A stretch of 21,399 nucleotides of DNA from assembly GCA_937923375.1 (NCBI GenBank), contig CALAJG010000081.1, forward strand, positions 1 through 21,399, read 5' to 3'. The notes under the pieces are model-generated. The model was given only the letters and a program-made list of their open reading frames with translations, ran no database searches and was not told where the DNA came from. This document shows positions 1-7,672 of this stretch, piece after piece. Both the position numbers and the translations under genes were made by a program. The stretch comes from an uncultured Leucothrix sp. Lineage in GTDB: Bacteria; Pseudomonadota; Gammaproteobacteria; Thiotrichales; Thiotrichaceae. Numbering within the stretch: the stretch's first letter is position 1; each line of letters begins with the position of its first letter.

Positions 1-3000
1 CCCAGTCCCTCAATAATCTCTAACGATGGCTTATCAACGAAAACTCCCTGCATCGGCTGTGATTTATCCATACCGCGCAAAAATAAGTAGCGAACCCCGC
101 CAAAATGCTGCTCGTAGTTATAATCGGGCAAACGCTGCATCAGGTAATTATGCAACACGAGGGAATAAATAAAGTATTGCAGCCCATAGTTATGCTGTTG
201 CATGGCGGACTGCAATGACTCGGTGTCATAATTATGCAGGCTATTGGATTTGTAATCCATGACGTAGTAGCGCCCTTGGTATCTACAAATAAGATCAATA
301 AATCCCGTTAGCTGACCACTCAGCTGACGCATTGATAAAGGCTGGTAGCTTGACTGATCAACTAATAATTGATTGATAGCAGACGTTTGCAATTGATTTA
401 CAGAGAAATAAAAAGCCATTTCTTTTAAACAATCATTCTCCGGAATGTTAGCGAGTAAGAAATCACCATTTTCAAGATCCAGTGGCGCTGCTACGGATCT
501 CATGAGTAATTGGTCTAACGCTCGTTCAGCTCCCGGTTCCAACACCAAACCATAGCGCACGCAGCTTCTGGCACGTGCGGCCACATACGCATCATAATGC
601 TCGTTATCGACATTCAACTCAGCTAGTTTGGCAAAGCTATGGTTTTCCAATAGATCATGCAGCACATTTCCGGTATGCGCTCCTTTTGGCAATACTTCGA
701 CGGTAGGTTCTGGTAACGCCTCTTCAGCTTCAAGGGGCTCTTGCGACTTATCCTGAGGCAGTTCCTGCTCGTGTTGACTTAAATATGCCAGCGAGGAATA
801 ACTACTCATACGCCATTCCTGCTTAATGGTTCGAGTCGCTGTTTTTGCGTTTAAGCTAGTGCTTCTCTGCTCCCCTGAAGTCAAGGTTAAAGCAACTTGT
901 TCCGCAGGAACAGTCTCAAACTCAACACCTCCCGCTGATATGGCCAGATTGTTAAGTTTAACCAGCCAGTCATCGCCTTCATGAGGCTCTAGCAGGTAGG
1001 CAAGCGCAGATTGATTATCTTTTTTCAAGCTCCTCACGGTTGCCCATGGCACATAGCAACGACTCGCGGCACGCGTGATGGCCACATACAGCAAACGCAG
1101 ATCTTCGGCTTGTTGTTCAAACCTAGCCTGTTCAAAATTCTCACTCAACAGCTCAGAGCCTAAATCAGCAATGAGTTGACCCTGCTGGTGGCAAACCACC
1201 ACTTCATCCTTCGTGGCAGTTGTTTTGGCTGGCCTCTCGTACCACAGCTCCGGAGCAAACACGATGGGGTACTCCAAACCTTTAGCGCTATGTATCGTTA
1301 CTACATTAACGGCATCCTGATCTTGCTCCAGCCTGAGTTCAGTTCCATCACCGCGATTTTCACCACCGATAGTCAGGATCAGCCAATCCAGCGTTTTATG
1401 TGTATCTAACCTCTCATCTAAGACGACCTGCTGAATGACTTCGAGTAAGTGATGCAAGTTAGTAATGCGTCTCTCTGCCGATTCATCCTTACTCAATACT
1501 TGCAGAATTTTATAGTGGTCCAGCAATGATTTCATCATCGCCATCAGTCCTGAATCTTGCCAACGCTCCTGAAAATTCTGAAACTCGCTGACATACTGCT
1601 GTAAAGCAAAGTCATCCCTACATAAGGCGTCAAAAGCCTGTCCATCAAGATCGAACCATGGCAAAACCAGTGCTTGGCGCATGCAATTTAAATCTGCCGG
1701 GCGTTCGATAGCAGTCAACAGTTGTTGCAGATAGTGCGCTTCATCAGAATCAAACACAGAGCGCTTGCTGTTAATCACGGCGGGCACCCCAGCCTGCTGC
1801 AAAGCCCACTGATAATTCGCGGCTTCGTCATTTCCACGCACTAAAATTGCAAAGTCAGAAGGACTTAACAACGTTTCATTGCCTGTTGTTTTTTGTAGCA
1901 GCGTGATGATTTCGTTGATCACCGCCGTTCGTATGACCTCGCGTGCCGTACCACTAGACCAATAGCCATCTTTGTGATCTGGGTTGTCTTCCAGATACCA
2001 AAACATCAATCCCCTTTTACCAACCCACTGCGCGTCGTTAGGCTTACCTGATTTGATCGGGTGATAAGGAATGCCTTCAATCAAAAATGGCGTTTTAGAC
2101 TTAGAATAAAGTGTATTGATTGATTCCAGCAGGGCTGGAGCAGAACGAAAATTATTGTTTAAGGTGTAGGCATGGTTTGCGGTTTTTTTAGCGTCCAGAT
2201 AAGAATAAATATCTGCGCCACGAAATTTATAGACCGCCTGCTTAGGGTCACCGATTAAATACAAATAATGTTGGGAGGTATTGTAAACCCTGGAGAAAAT
2301 GTCCCACTGCTGTTGATCAGTGTCCTGAAACTCGTCGATCAACGCCACCTCAAATTGCCGCTGCAGGGAAGCACTCAACAGCCTGTCCTGACTTTCGATT
2401 GCTTTTGATAGCCGCGTAATCAGGTCATCATAGGACAAAACATTCAATGCATCTTTTTTGCTATCCAGATTGTTTTGAAGATATTCAAATAAACCCAGCC
2501 TAAATGAAATGCTGAGTTGCTCAGTCTGTAGCGCCAACTCATCTAGGCCACTGAGTTCAATAACACCTGCATCCTGTAGATAAGCCTGCTTACGCTCCTC
2601 TGCAGAGGCTAGTTTAGTCTGGCGAAATTTACTTCCGTTCAACGCATTAGTTAGCAGATGAGCAAAACTCAATTGTTTTAGCATTTTAATGGGGATATCC
2701 AAATTATCACCCGCGACCCAGTCTAAAACGGCGCGCTTAATTCCTTCGAATGAAGATAAAAATGTCTCTTTAAAGTTAGCCGGATCACTCGATATAAGCT
2801 TGGATAGAGGTGTTAGAACAGCCTGTTCAAGCTGGGAGGCAAGCATAGAACAGTTAGTTTCTATTTTGCCTATTAGCTGATCAACATCCTGTTTTTCGGG
2901 GATAATCCTCATACCAGCGTGGATAGTATTAATGCTTCGAACTAAAGCCTGTGGTGTAGAGAAGTTATTGGTTAGTAAGGCAACTTTCAGCGCTGAGGCA

Positions 3001-3524
3001 TCATATAGTTGCTGGCGCCAATAATCTTCAGCTAGTGATAGTTTCAGCTCATCCTGATTCGTGATTAATTCAGCATCAAATAGCTGGCCACTCTCCAATG
3101 CAAATTGGCGAAGCATTCGCTGGCAGAAGCTATGAATGGTGAATATTGCAGCATTATCTATCGCTGCGAGTGCTTGAGTAAGTAAAGAAATCACTTCCTG
3201 ACGATCCGTAAGCTGGTCTGCCCATTGCATAAAAGCTTCATCTAACCCATCAGAATGTTCATGATTGTTTAAATAATTCTTTAGATCCTGCAAGCGTCGG
3301 CGGATGCGCGTTTTCAATTCCTGAGTGGCGGCATTGGTAAATGTGACTACCAAGATCTGTTCAATTTTTAACTTTTTCTCGACCACAAATCGCAGTACTA
3401 ACATCGCGATAGAATAGGTTTTACCCGTACCCGCACTGGCTTCGATCAGGTTGACCCCCGTTTTCAGCGGCGTTACAAATGCTGAAAATTCTTCGACATT
3501 CCCCAAACAATCGGTCTCCGACAT
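1..3524 (-). CDS. recB: RecBCD exonuclease V subunit RecB (3' end beyond window)
   Basis: RecB is the helicase-nuclease subunit of RecBCD, which resects double-strand breaks and loads RecA. The minus strand is open from an ATG at 3524-3522 to the window edge, giving 1174 codons. E. coli RecB is about 1180 residues, so only a short tail is missing. Visible features: Walker A (EASAGTGKT, residues 28-36), an SF1 helicase Walker B (LIDEFQDTD, about 395-403), motif V-like TIHSAKGLEYP near 745, motif VI-like LLYVAITRA near 809, and a C-terminal RecB-family nuclease with GFIDL (Asp1077) and DYKSN (Asp1090, Lys1092). These match the metal and catalytic residues of E. coli RecB with an offset of about ten. 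AddA was considered, but the N-terminal and nuclease motifs are RecB-like. The gene heads its own transcript: upstream DNA is a divergent promoter region, so recC is not immediately upstream. recD may follow to the left, outside the window. Confidence 0.95.
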   Translation of the reverse strand, partial: MSETDCLGNVEEFSAFVTPLKTGVNLIEASAGTGKTYSIAMLVLRFVVEKKLKIEQILVVTFTNAATQELKTRIRRRLQDLKNYLNNHEHSDGLDEAFMQWADQLTDRQEVISLLTQALAAIDNAAIFTIHSFCQRMLRQFALESGQLFDAELITNQDELKLSLAEDYWRQQLYDASALKVALLTNNFSTPQALVRSINTIHAGMRIIPEKQDVDQLIGKIETNCSMLASQLEQAVLTPLSKLISSDPANFKETFLSSFEGIKRAVLDWVAGDNLDIPIKMLKQLSFAHLLTNALNGSKFRQTKLASAEERKQAYLQDAGVIELSGLDELALQTEQLSISFRLGLFEYLQNNLDSKKDALNVLSYDDLITRLSKAIESQDRLLSASLQRQFEVALIDEFQDTDQQQWDIFSRVYNTSQHYLYLIGDPKQAVYKFRGADIYSYLDAKKTANHAYTLNNNFRSAPALLESINTLYSKSKTPFLIEGIPYHPIKSGKPNDAQWVGKRGLMFWYLEDNPDHKDGYWSSGTAREVIRTAVINEIITLLQKTTGNETLLSPSDFAILVRGNDEAANYQWALQQAGVPAVINSKRSVFDSDEAHYLQQLLTAIERPADLNCMRQALVLPWFDLDGQAFDALCRDDFALQQYVSEFQNFQERWQDSGLMAMMKSLLDHYKILQVLSKDESAERRITNLHHLLEVIQQVVLDERLDTHKTLDWLILTIGGENRGDGTELRLEQDQDAVNVVTIHSAKGLEYPIVFAPELWYERPAKTTATKDEVVVCHQQGQLIADLGSELLSENFEQARFEQQAEDLRLLYVAITRAASRCYVPWATVRSLKKDNQSALAYLLEPHEGDDWLVKLNNLAISAGGVEFETVPAEQVALTLTSGEQRSTSLNAKTATRTIKQEWRMSSYSSLAYLSQHEQELPQDKSQEPLEAEEALPEPTVEVLPKGAHTGNVLHDLLENHSFAKLAELNVDNEHYDAYVAARARSCVRYGLVLEPGAERALDQLLMRSVAAPLDLENGDFLLANIPENDCLKEMAFYFSVNQLQTSAINQLLVDQSSYQPLSMRQLSGQLTGFIDLICRYQGRYYVMDYKSNSLHNYDTESLQSAMQQHNYGLQYFIYSLVLHNYLMQRLPDYNYEQHFGGVRYLFLRGMDKSQPMQGVFVDKPSLEIIEGL

Positions 3525-3657
3525 GCCCTTGCTTTCTCATTAAATATAATGGGTTCTATTGATACCACACATCTGATATTTCAGGGCCTTTTATTTCGAT
3601 AAACCCAGTATTCAGCTGCTGACTAATAATCTTATACAAAATTTAAGGGTTATAGAA

Positions 3658-4647
3658 TTGACTGAAAGAAGCTATAAAGAAAAACTAGTATTAATTGGCT
3701 GCATGCTAGGTGTGGTCGGCTTTATACCGTTTACTATTTATCGATTCGTCAATGGGGATTATCTATTGGCCTTCATAGAGTCCTGCCTGGCTATAAGCAT
3801 TCTAGGTATCTTCTTTTATGTAAGGCGAACCCACAAAGTTGAAGTGCCCGCAGTAATACTGTGTTTGTTATTCCTTGGTGCAATGGTCGCAGTGGTCCAT
3901 ATAAAAGGCCCTAATCTTATTTACTGGGCTTACCCTTCCACGCTCGCTTGCTTCTGTATTTTGAAGGCACGAACCGCTGCCATATTCGGCATACTAAGCT
4001 TACTACTATTATTTCCAGCACTTTACCCAGCACTGGAAGGCCAGGAAGTCATTCTTATTTGCGTAACACTGACAATGCTGTGCTTATTTGGCTATACCTT
4101 CACAAAGATTTCCTACAACCAACATGTCGAATTATCTAAATTAGCCGCCAGAGACGGGTTAACGGGAGCCTGGAATCGACGCTCATTAGATCACGCTATT
4201 GATCAGCTATTTAACAAGCGCCAACGCATGACAATCAACGCCTCGTTAATTATTATGGACATTGATCATTTTAAGAAAATTAATGACACGTATGGCCATG
4301 CAGTAGGCGATGAAATATTGATTAAAATAGCTGACCTGCTGAAAAGCTCGGTACGAATTTCTGATCAAATCTACCGTTATGGCGGGGAGGAATTTGTATT
4401 GATAGCAGAAGGTGAAGATCTAAAACAAGCCGCTGTCATTGCAGAATCTCTTAGATCCAGAATTGAAAAAAGTGAGCTAATCGAAGGACAAAAAGTCACC
4501 ATTTCACTGGGTGTCGCTGAACTCACTCAGGCCTCCACCCCGGAACAATGGATAACACTGGCTGATGAGGCGCTCTATCAGGCAAAACGGAAAGGCCGTA
4601 ATCGATTTTGTCTTGCCAAAGAAAGCATTATGAAAAAGGCAGCCTAA
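3658..4647 (+). CDS. Membrane diguanylate cyclase (GGDEF domain)
   Basis: Predicted inner-membrane enzyme that makes cyclic di-GMP from two GTP. Residues 1-150 contain about six hydrophobic segments (near 10-28, 33-53, 60-78, 85-100, 104-122 and 128-147) and form an unrecognised integral-membrane sensor. Residues 163-320 are a GGDEF domain: DGLTGAWNRRSLD, then DIDHFKKINDTYGH (Asp201, Asp203), then the signature GGEEF at 242-246. An RISD motif (Arg233, Asp236) lies exactly five residues before GGEEF, the position of the allosteric I-site, so product inhibition is expected. No EAL or HD-GYP domain is present. The start is TTG, supported by AAGGG eight bases upstream (3645-3649). The gene is divergent from recB and convergent with the phosphodiesterase gene, 28 bp away. 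Membrane topology is inferred from hydrophobicity only. Confidence 0.93.
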   Translation: MTERSYKEKLVLIGCMLGVVGFIPFTIYRFVNGDYLLAFIESCLAISILGIFFYVRRTHKVEVPAVILCLLFLGAMVAVVHIKGPNLIYWAYPSTLACFCILKARTAAIFGILSLLLLFPALYPALEGQEVILICVTLTMLCLFGYTFTKISYNQHVELSKLAARDGLTGAWNRRSLDHAIDQLFNKRQRMTINASLIIMDIDHFKKINDTYGHAVGDEILIKIADLLKSSVRISDQIYRYGGEEFVLIAEGEDLKQAAVIAESLRSRIEKSELIEGQKVTISLGVAELTQASTPEQWITLADEALYQAKRKGRNRFCLAKESIMKKAA

Positions 4648-4675
4648 ACTGATCAATTTTGCAGGCTATTCTGCG

Positions 4676-5419
4676 TTATCTATTCTGCATGATTGCTTTA
4701 AGTGGACGATCCAACATAAACCCATCTGCACCGGCTTCTATAAATCGTTCAAGCACTTGCTTATTTTCAGAACGATCATTCCTACGCCAGAAAATTACCT
4801 GTTTGCCTGCCTCGTGCAGTTGGCGAATCATCATAGGATCAAGGTAAACCTGTGCGATGGGTAGACCAATATAATCGCTGTAGGGCGTAACATTGTTGAG
4901 GCTAAACCCAGATGTGTACAGGGCTAGAAGTTTCAAATCAGGCTGCTTATCATTAATTATTTTCAGGTCATTGTGATTAAAACTCTGAATGACCGTTACA
5001 TCCTTAAGATCATATTGATTTATCAGTGCCAGCACCCGATCAATTATCCCGGGATAACGATGGCTTTGCTTGATTTCCAGCCAAACCATTTGCCCCGAGC
5101 GTTGAGAAAAGGTCAATACCTCTTCTAAGCTTGGGATATCTGTTTCCATGTAAAGCTCAGAAAAAAGACTATCTTCGACTGCACGATTTGCCAAGGCAGG
5201 TACGTTAGCATCGTGTGTCACAACGAGTACGTTATCCTGCGTTTGCCTTACATCAAATTCTAGCCCATCCGCACCCTGCTCGTGAGCCTTTTGAAATGCC
5301 AGTAGCGTTGACTCTGGGTTTAAAGCAGCATACCCGCGGTGGGCGATATCCAATATTTTACTGTTGGCTGCTGCATTTGTAGAAAGCAGCAGCCATACGA
5401 TAGCAATGAAATATTTCAT
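4676..5419 (-). CDS. Exported glycerophosphodiester phosphodiesterase family protein
   Basis: GDPD-family TIM-barrel hydrolase, expected to release an alcohol and glycerol 3-phosphate from glycerophosphodiesters. The 247-residue product starts with a signal peptide (MKYFIAIVWLLLSTNAAA), so it acts outside the cytoplasm, probably in the periplasm. The family signature is complete: HRG at 27-29, Glu36 in NPEST, Glu54 and Asp56 in LEFDV, and His69 in VTHD. These are the catalytic and metal-binding positions. The C-terminal part has the usual FWRRND and AGADGFMLDRP elements. It lies 24 bp downstream of the DsrE-like gene on the same strand and is probably co-transcribed with it. Length and motifs suit GlpQ/UgpQ-like enzymes, but the real substrate cannot be fixed from sequence, and no glycerol-phosphate transporter is adjacent. 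Confidence 0.9.
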   Translation of the reverse strand: MKYFIAIVWLLLSTNAAANSKILDIAHRGYAALNPESTLLAFQKAHEQGADGLEFDVRQTQDNVLVVTHDANVPALANRAVEDSLFSELYMETDIPSLEEVLTFSQRSGQMVWLEIKQSHRYPGIIDRVLALINQYDLKDVTVIQSFNHNDLKIINDKQPDLKLLALYTSGFSLNNVTPYSDYIGLPIAQVYLDPMMIRQLHEAGKQVIFWRRNDRSENKQVLERFIEAGADGFMLDRPLKAIMQNR

Positions 5420-5443
5420 GCGATTAGCATAGCAGAAAGCACT

Positions 5444-5938
5444 TTAAAGGATAATCAGGATATAACCTTCTGACTGGTAATTTTCAATTTCTCCAGGCCC
5501 CCTGGCAGATACACTCACGTACTCGGGAAAAGCTTCCACATCAATCGCTCGCATCTTGGCATGACCTGCACAAATATGTACTGGTACCTCTGACTCGGTG
5601 ATTCTTTGTACCTGTTTGTGTGTAGCTTGGTATTTTTTCTTATTCGCTTCGGTTAGGGAAAACTGCTCATTTCCATGGGTCACAATCGCTAATTTGATTT
5701 CCGGAAATTTCTCTTTCAACTGTTTTTGGTATTTCTCGAAGGCATCTAGTGCAGTTTTTAAGTAAGCCTCGTCCCAGGACACGACTTCAAATACTACCCC
5801 CACAGGCGCTGTCTTCTTAGCAAGCAGCTGGTTAACTTCTTCTTCGTTTGCGCTGACGCTAGTCGTAAGCCCAATGAGTAATAGGAAAACTACAAAGTAA
5901 GTATTAAAACGACTGCTTAAGTTTAATAATTTAGCCAC
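5444..5938 (-). CDS. Exported DsrE/DsrF-like family protein
   Basis: A 164-residue protein whose residues 44-164 resemble the DsrE/DsrF-like fold: GVVFEVVSWDEAYLKTAL, then KLAIVTHGNEQFSL, then VPVHICAGHAKM with a single conserved-position cysteine (Cys123), and a C-terminal strand ending YILIIL. DsrE-type proteins are known as small sulfur-carrier or sulfurtransferase subunits. This one has an N-terminal hydrophobic segment (about 13-30) ending SVSA, so it should be exported, unlike cytoplasmic DsrEFH. No dsrF, dsrH, tusA or other sulfur-oxidation gene is nearby, so a role in sulfur oxidation is not supported. The start is GTG with GAGAGG eight bases upstream. It is the first gene of a probable operon with the downstream phosphodiesterase. 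Confidence 0.82.
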   Translation of the reverse strand: MAKLLNLSSRFNTYFVVFLLLIGLTTSVSANEEEVNQLLAKKTAPVGVVFEVVSWDEAYLKTALDAFEKYQKQLKEKFPEIKLAIVTHGNEQFSLTEANKKKYQATHKQVQRITESEVPVHICAGHAKMRAIDVEAFPEYVSVSARGPGEIENYQSEGYILIIL

Positions 5939-5996
5939 AGATAAAGCCTCTCAGTAAGTTCTACAAAATTTTTTTACGTATCAAAGTACCAAATAG

Positions 5997-6128
5997 ATGC
6001 CAAAAATGCTCTCTCATCGTTTCGGGGTAGACCTACTGGGAGATACTCTATTTCCTATGCTTGAACGAGGGCAAGAGGATCACTCAATTAAGCGTGTATT
6101 AGGCCAGCACTATACACAATTTGTATAA
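5997..6128 (+). pseudogene. Possible C-terminal remnant of a metal-dependent hydrolase
   Basis: A 43-codon open frame (ATG at 5997, TAA at 6126) in the gap between the DsrE-like gene and amt. The peptide is not low-complexity: it contains DTLFPMLERGQEDHSIKRVL followed by GQHYTQF. This resembles the C-terminal end of amidohydrolase or membrane-dipeptidase families, where a helix with an R-G step leads to an (I/V)LGxNxxR motif. There is no Shine-Dalgarno site, and an in-frame stop lies directly before the ATG. I read it as a decayed gene end or a chance frame, not a functional gene. The resemblance is from memory of family patterns and is weak. Confidence 0.25.
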
Positions 6129-6221
6129 GCTAAGATCAGTAACACTTTTGGTGATTAATATCATTATTTAATCCGCCCAATAGAAACTTTATCTAGTGAA
6201 CATAACAATAAATAATTCACT

Positions 6222-6259
6222 AACAAAACAGGCTTGATAATTCCATCAAAACAAGCCTG
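6222..6259 (-). terminator. Orphan terminator-like hairpin read on the minus strand
   Basis: Perfect 8-bp arms CAGGCTTG (6229-6236) and CAAGCCTG (6252-6259) enclose a 15-base loop. A further TTCACT/AGTGAA pair can extend the stem outward. On the minus strand the hairpin is followed at once by TTTTGTT, as in an intrinsic terminator. On the plus strand no T-run follows. No minus-strand gene lies upstream of it, so it would stop antisense transcription from the amt promoter side or be a leftover of a lost gene. Confidence 0.45.
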
Positions 6260-6301
6260 AGTGAAATATTTATGTAACTTAAAAGTCGTTTATTGCTCAT
6301 G

Positions 6302-6330
6302 TTGTCATATTCCCTACGATTTAGTAATAC
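6302..6330 (+). promoter_or_regulatory. Predicted sigma70 promoter of the amt operon
   Basis: TTGTCA (6302-6307) and TAATAC (6325-6330) are separated by exactly 17 bp, a good sigma70-type pair. Transcription would begin near 6337, giving a leader of about 42 bases. I looked for the GG-N10-GC sigma54 pattern common at nitrogen-regulated amt promoters and did not see one in the 120 bp before the gene. Confidence 0.6.
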
Positions 6331-6332
6331 AC

Positions 6333-6362
6333 TAAACGCTGAATATGGATATTCAACGTTTA
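6333..6362. promoter_or_regulatory. 30-bp dyad at the predicted amt transcription start
   Basis: Inverted repeat with arms TAAACG-x-TGAATAT and ATATTCA-x-CGTTTA around a central GG. Thirteen of fourteen arm positions pair, with one C/A mismatch. It lies three bases after the -10 element and ends four bases before the Shine-Dalgarno AAGGAGAG (6366-6373). It could be a repressor operator at +1 or a hairpin at the very 5' end of the mRNA. Confidence 0.6.
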
Positions 6363-6378
6363 ATCAAGGAGAGAATCT

Positions 6379-7659
6379 ATGAAGTACCTGACGCTTGGAG
6401 TCTTTTTACTGCTTCTGCCGGGAATAAGCTCTGCTGCAATTGATCCTGAAACAAATGAAATGCTCAGCATAATGTGGCTTACACTTTGTGCCATGATTGT
6501 ATTTTTTATGCAGTCAGCCTTTGCGTTGATTGAAAGTGGCATGTCACGGGCCAAAAACGCGGTCAACGTGATGATGAAAAACTATTTCGATGTCTGCATA
6601 GCCATTCTAATGTTTGGTGTCACTGGATATGCAGTGATGTATGGCGACAGTATTCAAGGCTGGGTGGGCACCGATAAGTTTTTCCTTGATGGTGTTGAAA
6701 ATGGCAAGGAGTTTGCCTTCATACTGTTTAACTCAATGTTCGCAGCCACAGCCGCAACCATTTCAAGTGGCGCTATGGCAGAACGCACCAAGTTTCATGC
6801 TTATGCCATCAGCGCGGTTTTTGTTTCGGGATTAATCTATCCACTTTTTGCGCATTGGGCATGGAACCCAAACGGTTGGCTGCAAAAACTAGAGTTTGTA
6901 GACTTTGCTGGTTCGACCGTCGTTCACTCGGTGGGAGCATGGGTGGCACTGGCCGGGATTATTGTGGTTGGACCGCGTTTAGGGCGTTTCGACCCGGATA
7001 CTTCAGAGCCGCGAGAAATACGGGGTCATAATCTTATGTTAGTTACCCTGGGTGGTTTCATTCTCTGGTTTGGCTTCTTCGCTTTTAATGCGGGCAGTAC
7101 AAATAGTATGACGGATCAGGTAGGAAAGATTGCTTTAAATACGGCCTATGCTGGTGCTTCTGGTGCTATTGGCGTGATCCTGATTGGCTACATCCGGCGC
7201 ATTCCCCTATTACTTACTTCAACGGTGAACGGTAGCTTAGCAGGCTTAGTCTCTGTCGCAGCAGGCTGTGCCACCATGGAGCCAATGTTTGCCGCACTAA
7301 CCGGATTAATCTCGGGAACGGTATTCAGTTACGGGCGTGACTTAATCTTAAAAATGCGTTTGGACGACGTGGTTGATGCTGTTGCTGTTCATGGCATTAG
7401 CGGCATGTGGGGAACGGTTGCAGCCGGAATGTTCTTCACTGATGATATGTTTAACCCACAGCGCATTATGATTCAGGTGTTTGGCTTGGTCGTTGCCCTA
7501 TTGTGGACTCTTGCGGCTTCCTTTACTGTCTTCAGCATTATCAACATTATCTTTGGCTTACGTTCCACCGGTATGCATGAGCAACGTGGACTAGACTATT
7601 CTGAGCATAACGAAATTGGTTACCCAGAATTCCAGAAGTCTACCTTTCGCGCTAATTAG
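6379..7659 (+). CDS. amtB: Ammonium transporter (Amt family)
   Basis: Trimeric inner-membrane channel that imports ammonium. The 426-residue product has a cleavable-looking signal sequence (to about residue 19) and eleven predicted membrane segments. The twin pore histidines are present: His183 in STVVHSVG and His338 in AVAVHGISGMWG. Other Amt elements are FNSMFAATAATI, GAMAERTKFHAY, FAHWAWNPNGW, WFGFFAFNAGS and TSTVNGSLAGL. The cytoplasmic C-terminus is fairly short, ending near SEHNEIGYPEF. ATG 6379 follows AAGGAGAG with five-base spacing. The usual PII partner glnK is absent on both sides. Instead a gene of unknown function begins 13 bp after the stop. The symbol is used in the family sense. 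Confidence 0.95.
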   Translation: MKYLTLGVFLLLLPGISSAAIDPETNEMLSIMWLTLCAMIVFFMQSAFALIESGMSRAKNAVNVMMKNYFDVCIAILMFGVTGYAVMYGDSIQGWVGTDKFFLDGVENGKEFAFILFNSMFAATAATISSGAMAERTKFHAYAISAVFVSGLIYPLFAHWAWNPNGWLQKLEFVDFAGSTVVHSVGAWVALAGIIVVGPRLGRFDPDTSEPREIRGHNLMLVTLGGFILWFGFFAFNAGSTNSMTDQVGKIALNTAYAGASGAIGVILIGYIRRIPLLLTSTVNGSLAGLVSVAAGCATMEPMFAALTGLISGTVFSYGRDLILKMRLDDVVDAVAVHGISGMWGTVAAGMFFTDDMFNPQRIMIQVFGLVVALLWTLAASFTVFSIINIIFGLRSTGMHEQRGLDYSEHNEIGYPEFQKSTFRAN

Positions 7660-7672
7660 CAGGAGATAAACT

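Larger units (their letters stand above)
5939..6378. other. 440-bp intergenic region upstream of amt
   Basis: AT-rich gap between divergent genes. It holds, in order, the leader of the DsrE-like gene (Shine-Dalgarno GAGAGG at 5952-5947), a possible gene remnant (5997-6128), an imperfect TATACA/TGTATA dyad at 6111-6127, a terminator-like hairpin read on the minus strand (6222-6259), and the amt promoter with its dyad (6302-6362). I see no other gene. Confidence 0.7.

Noticed and set aside
1176..2880. Small plus-strand frames inside recB
   Set aside because: They lie opposite conserved helicase sequence, have no ribosome site and no recognisable domain.
5444..5938. Membership of a DsrEFH or TusBCD sulfur-relay cluster
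   Set aside because: A single gene with a signal peptide and no dsrF, dsrH or tusA neighbours in the window.
6260..6378. Sigma54 promoter for amt
   Set aside because: No GG-N10-GC element found; the sigma70-type pair at 6302-6330 is a better fit.
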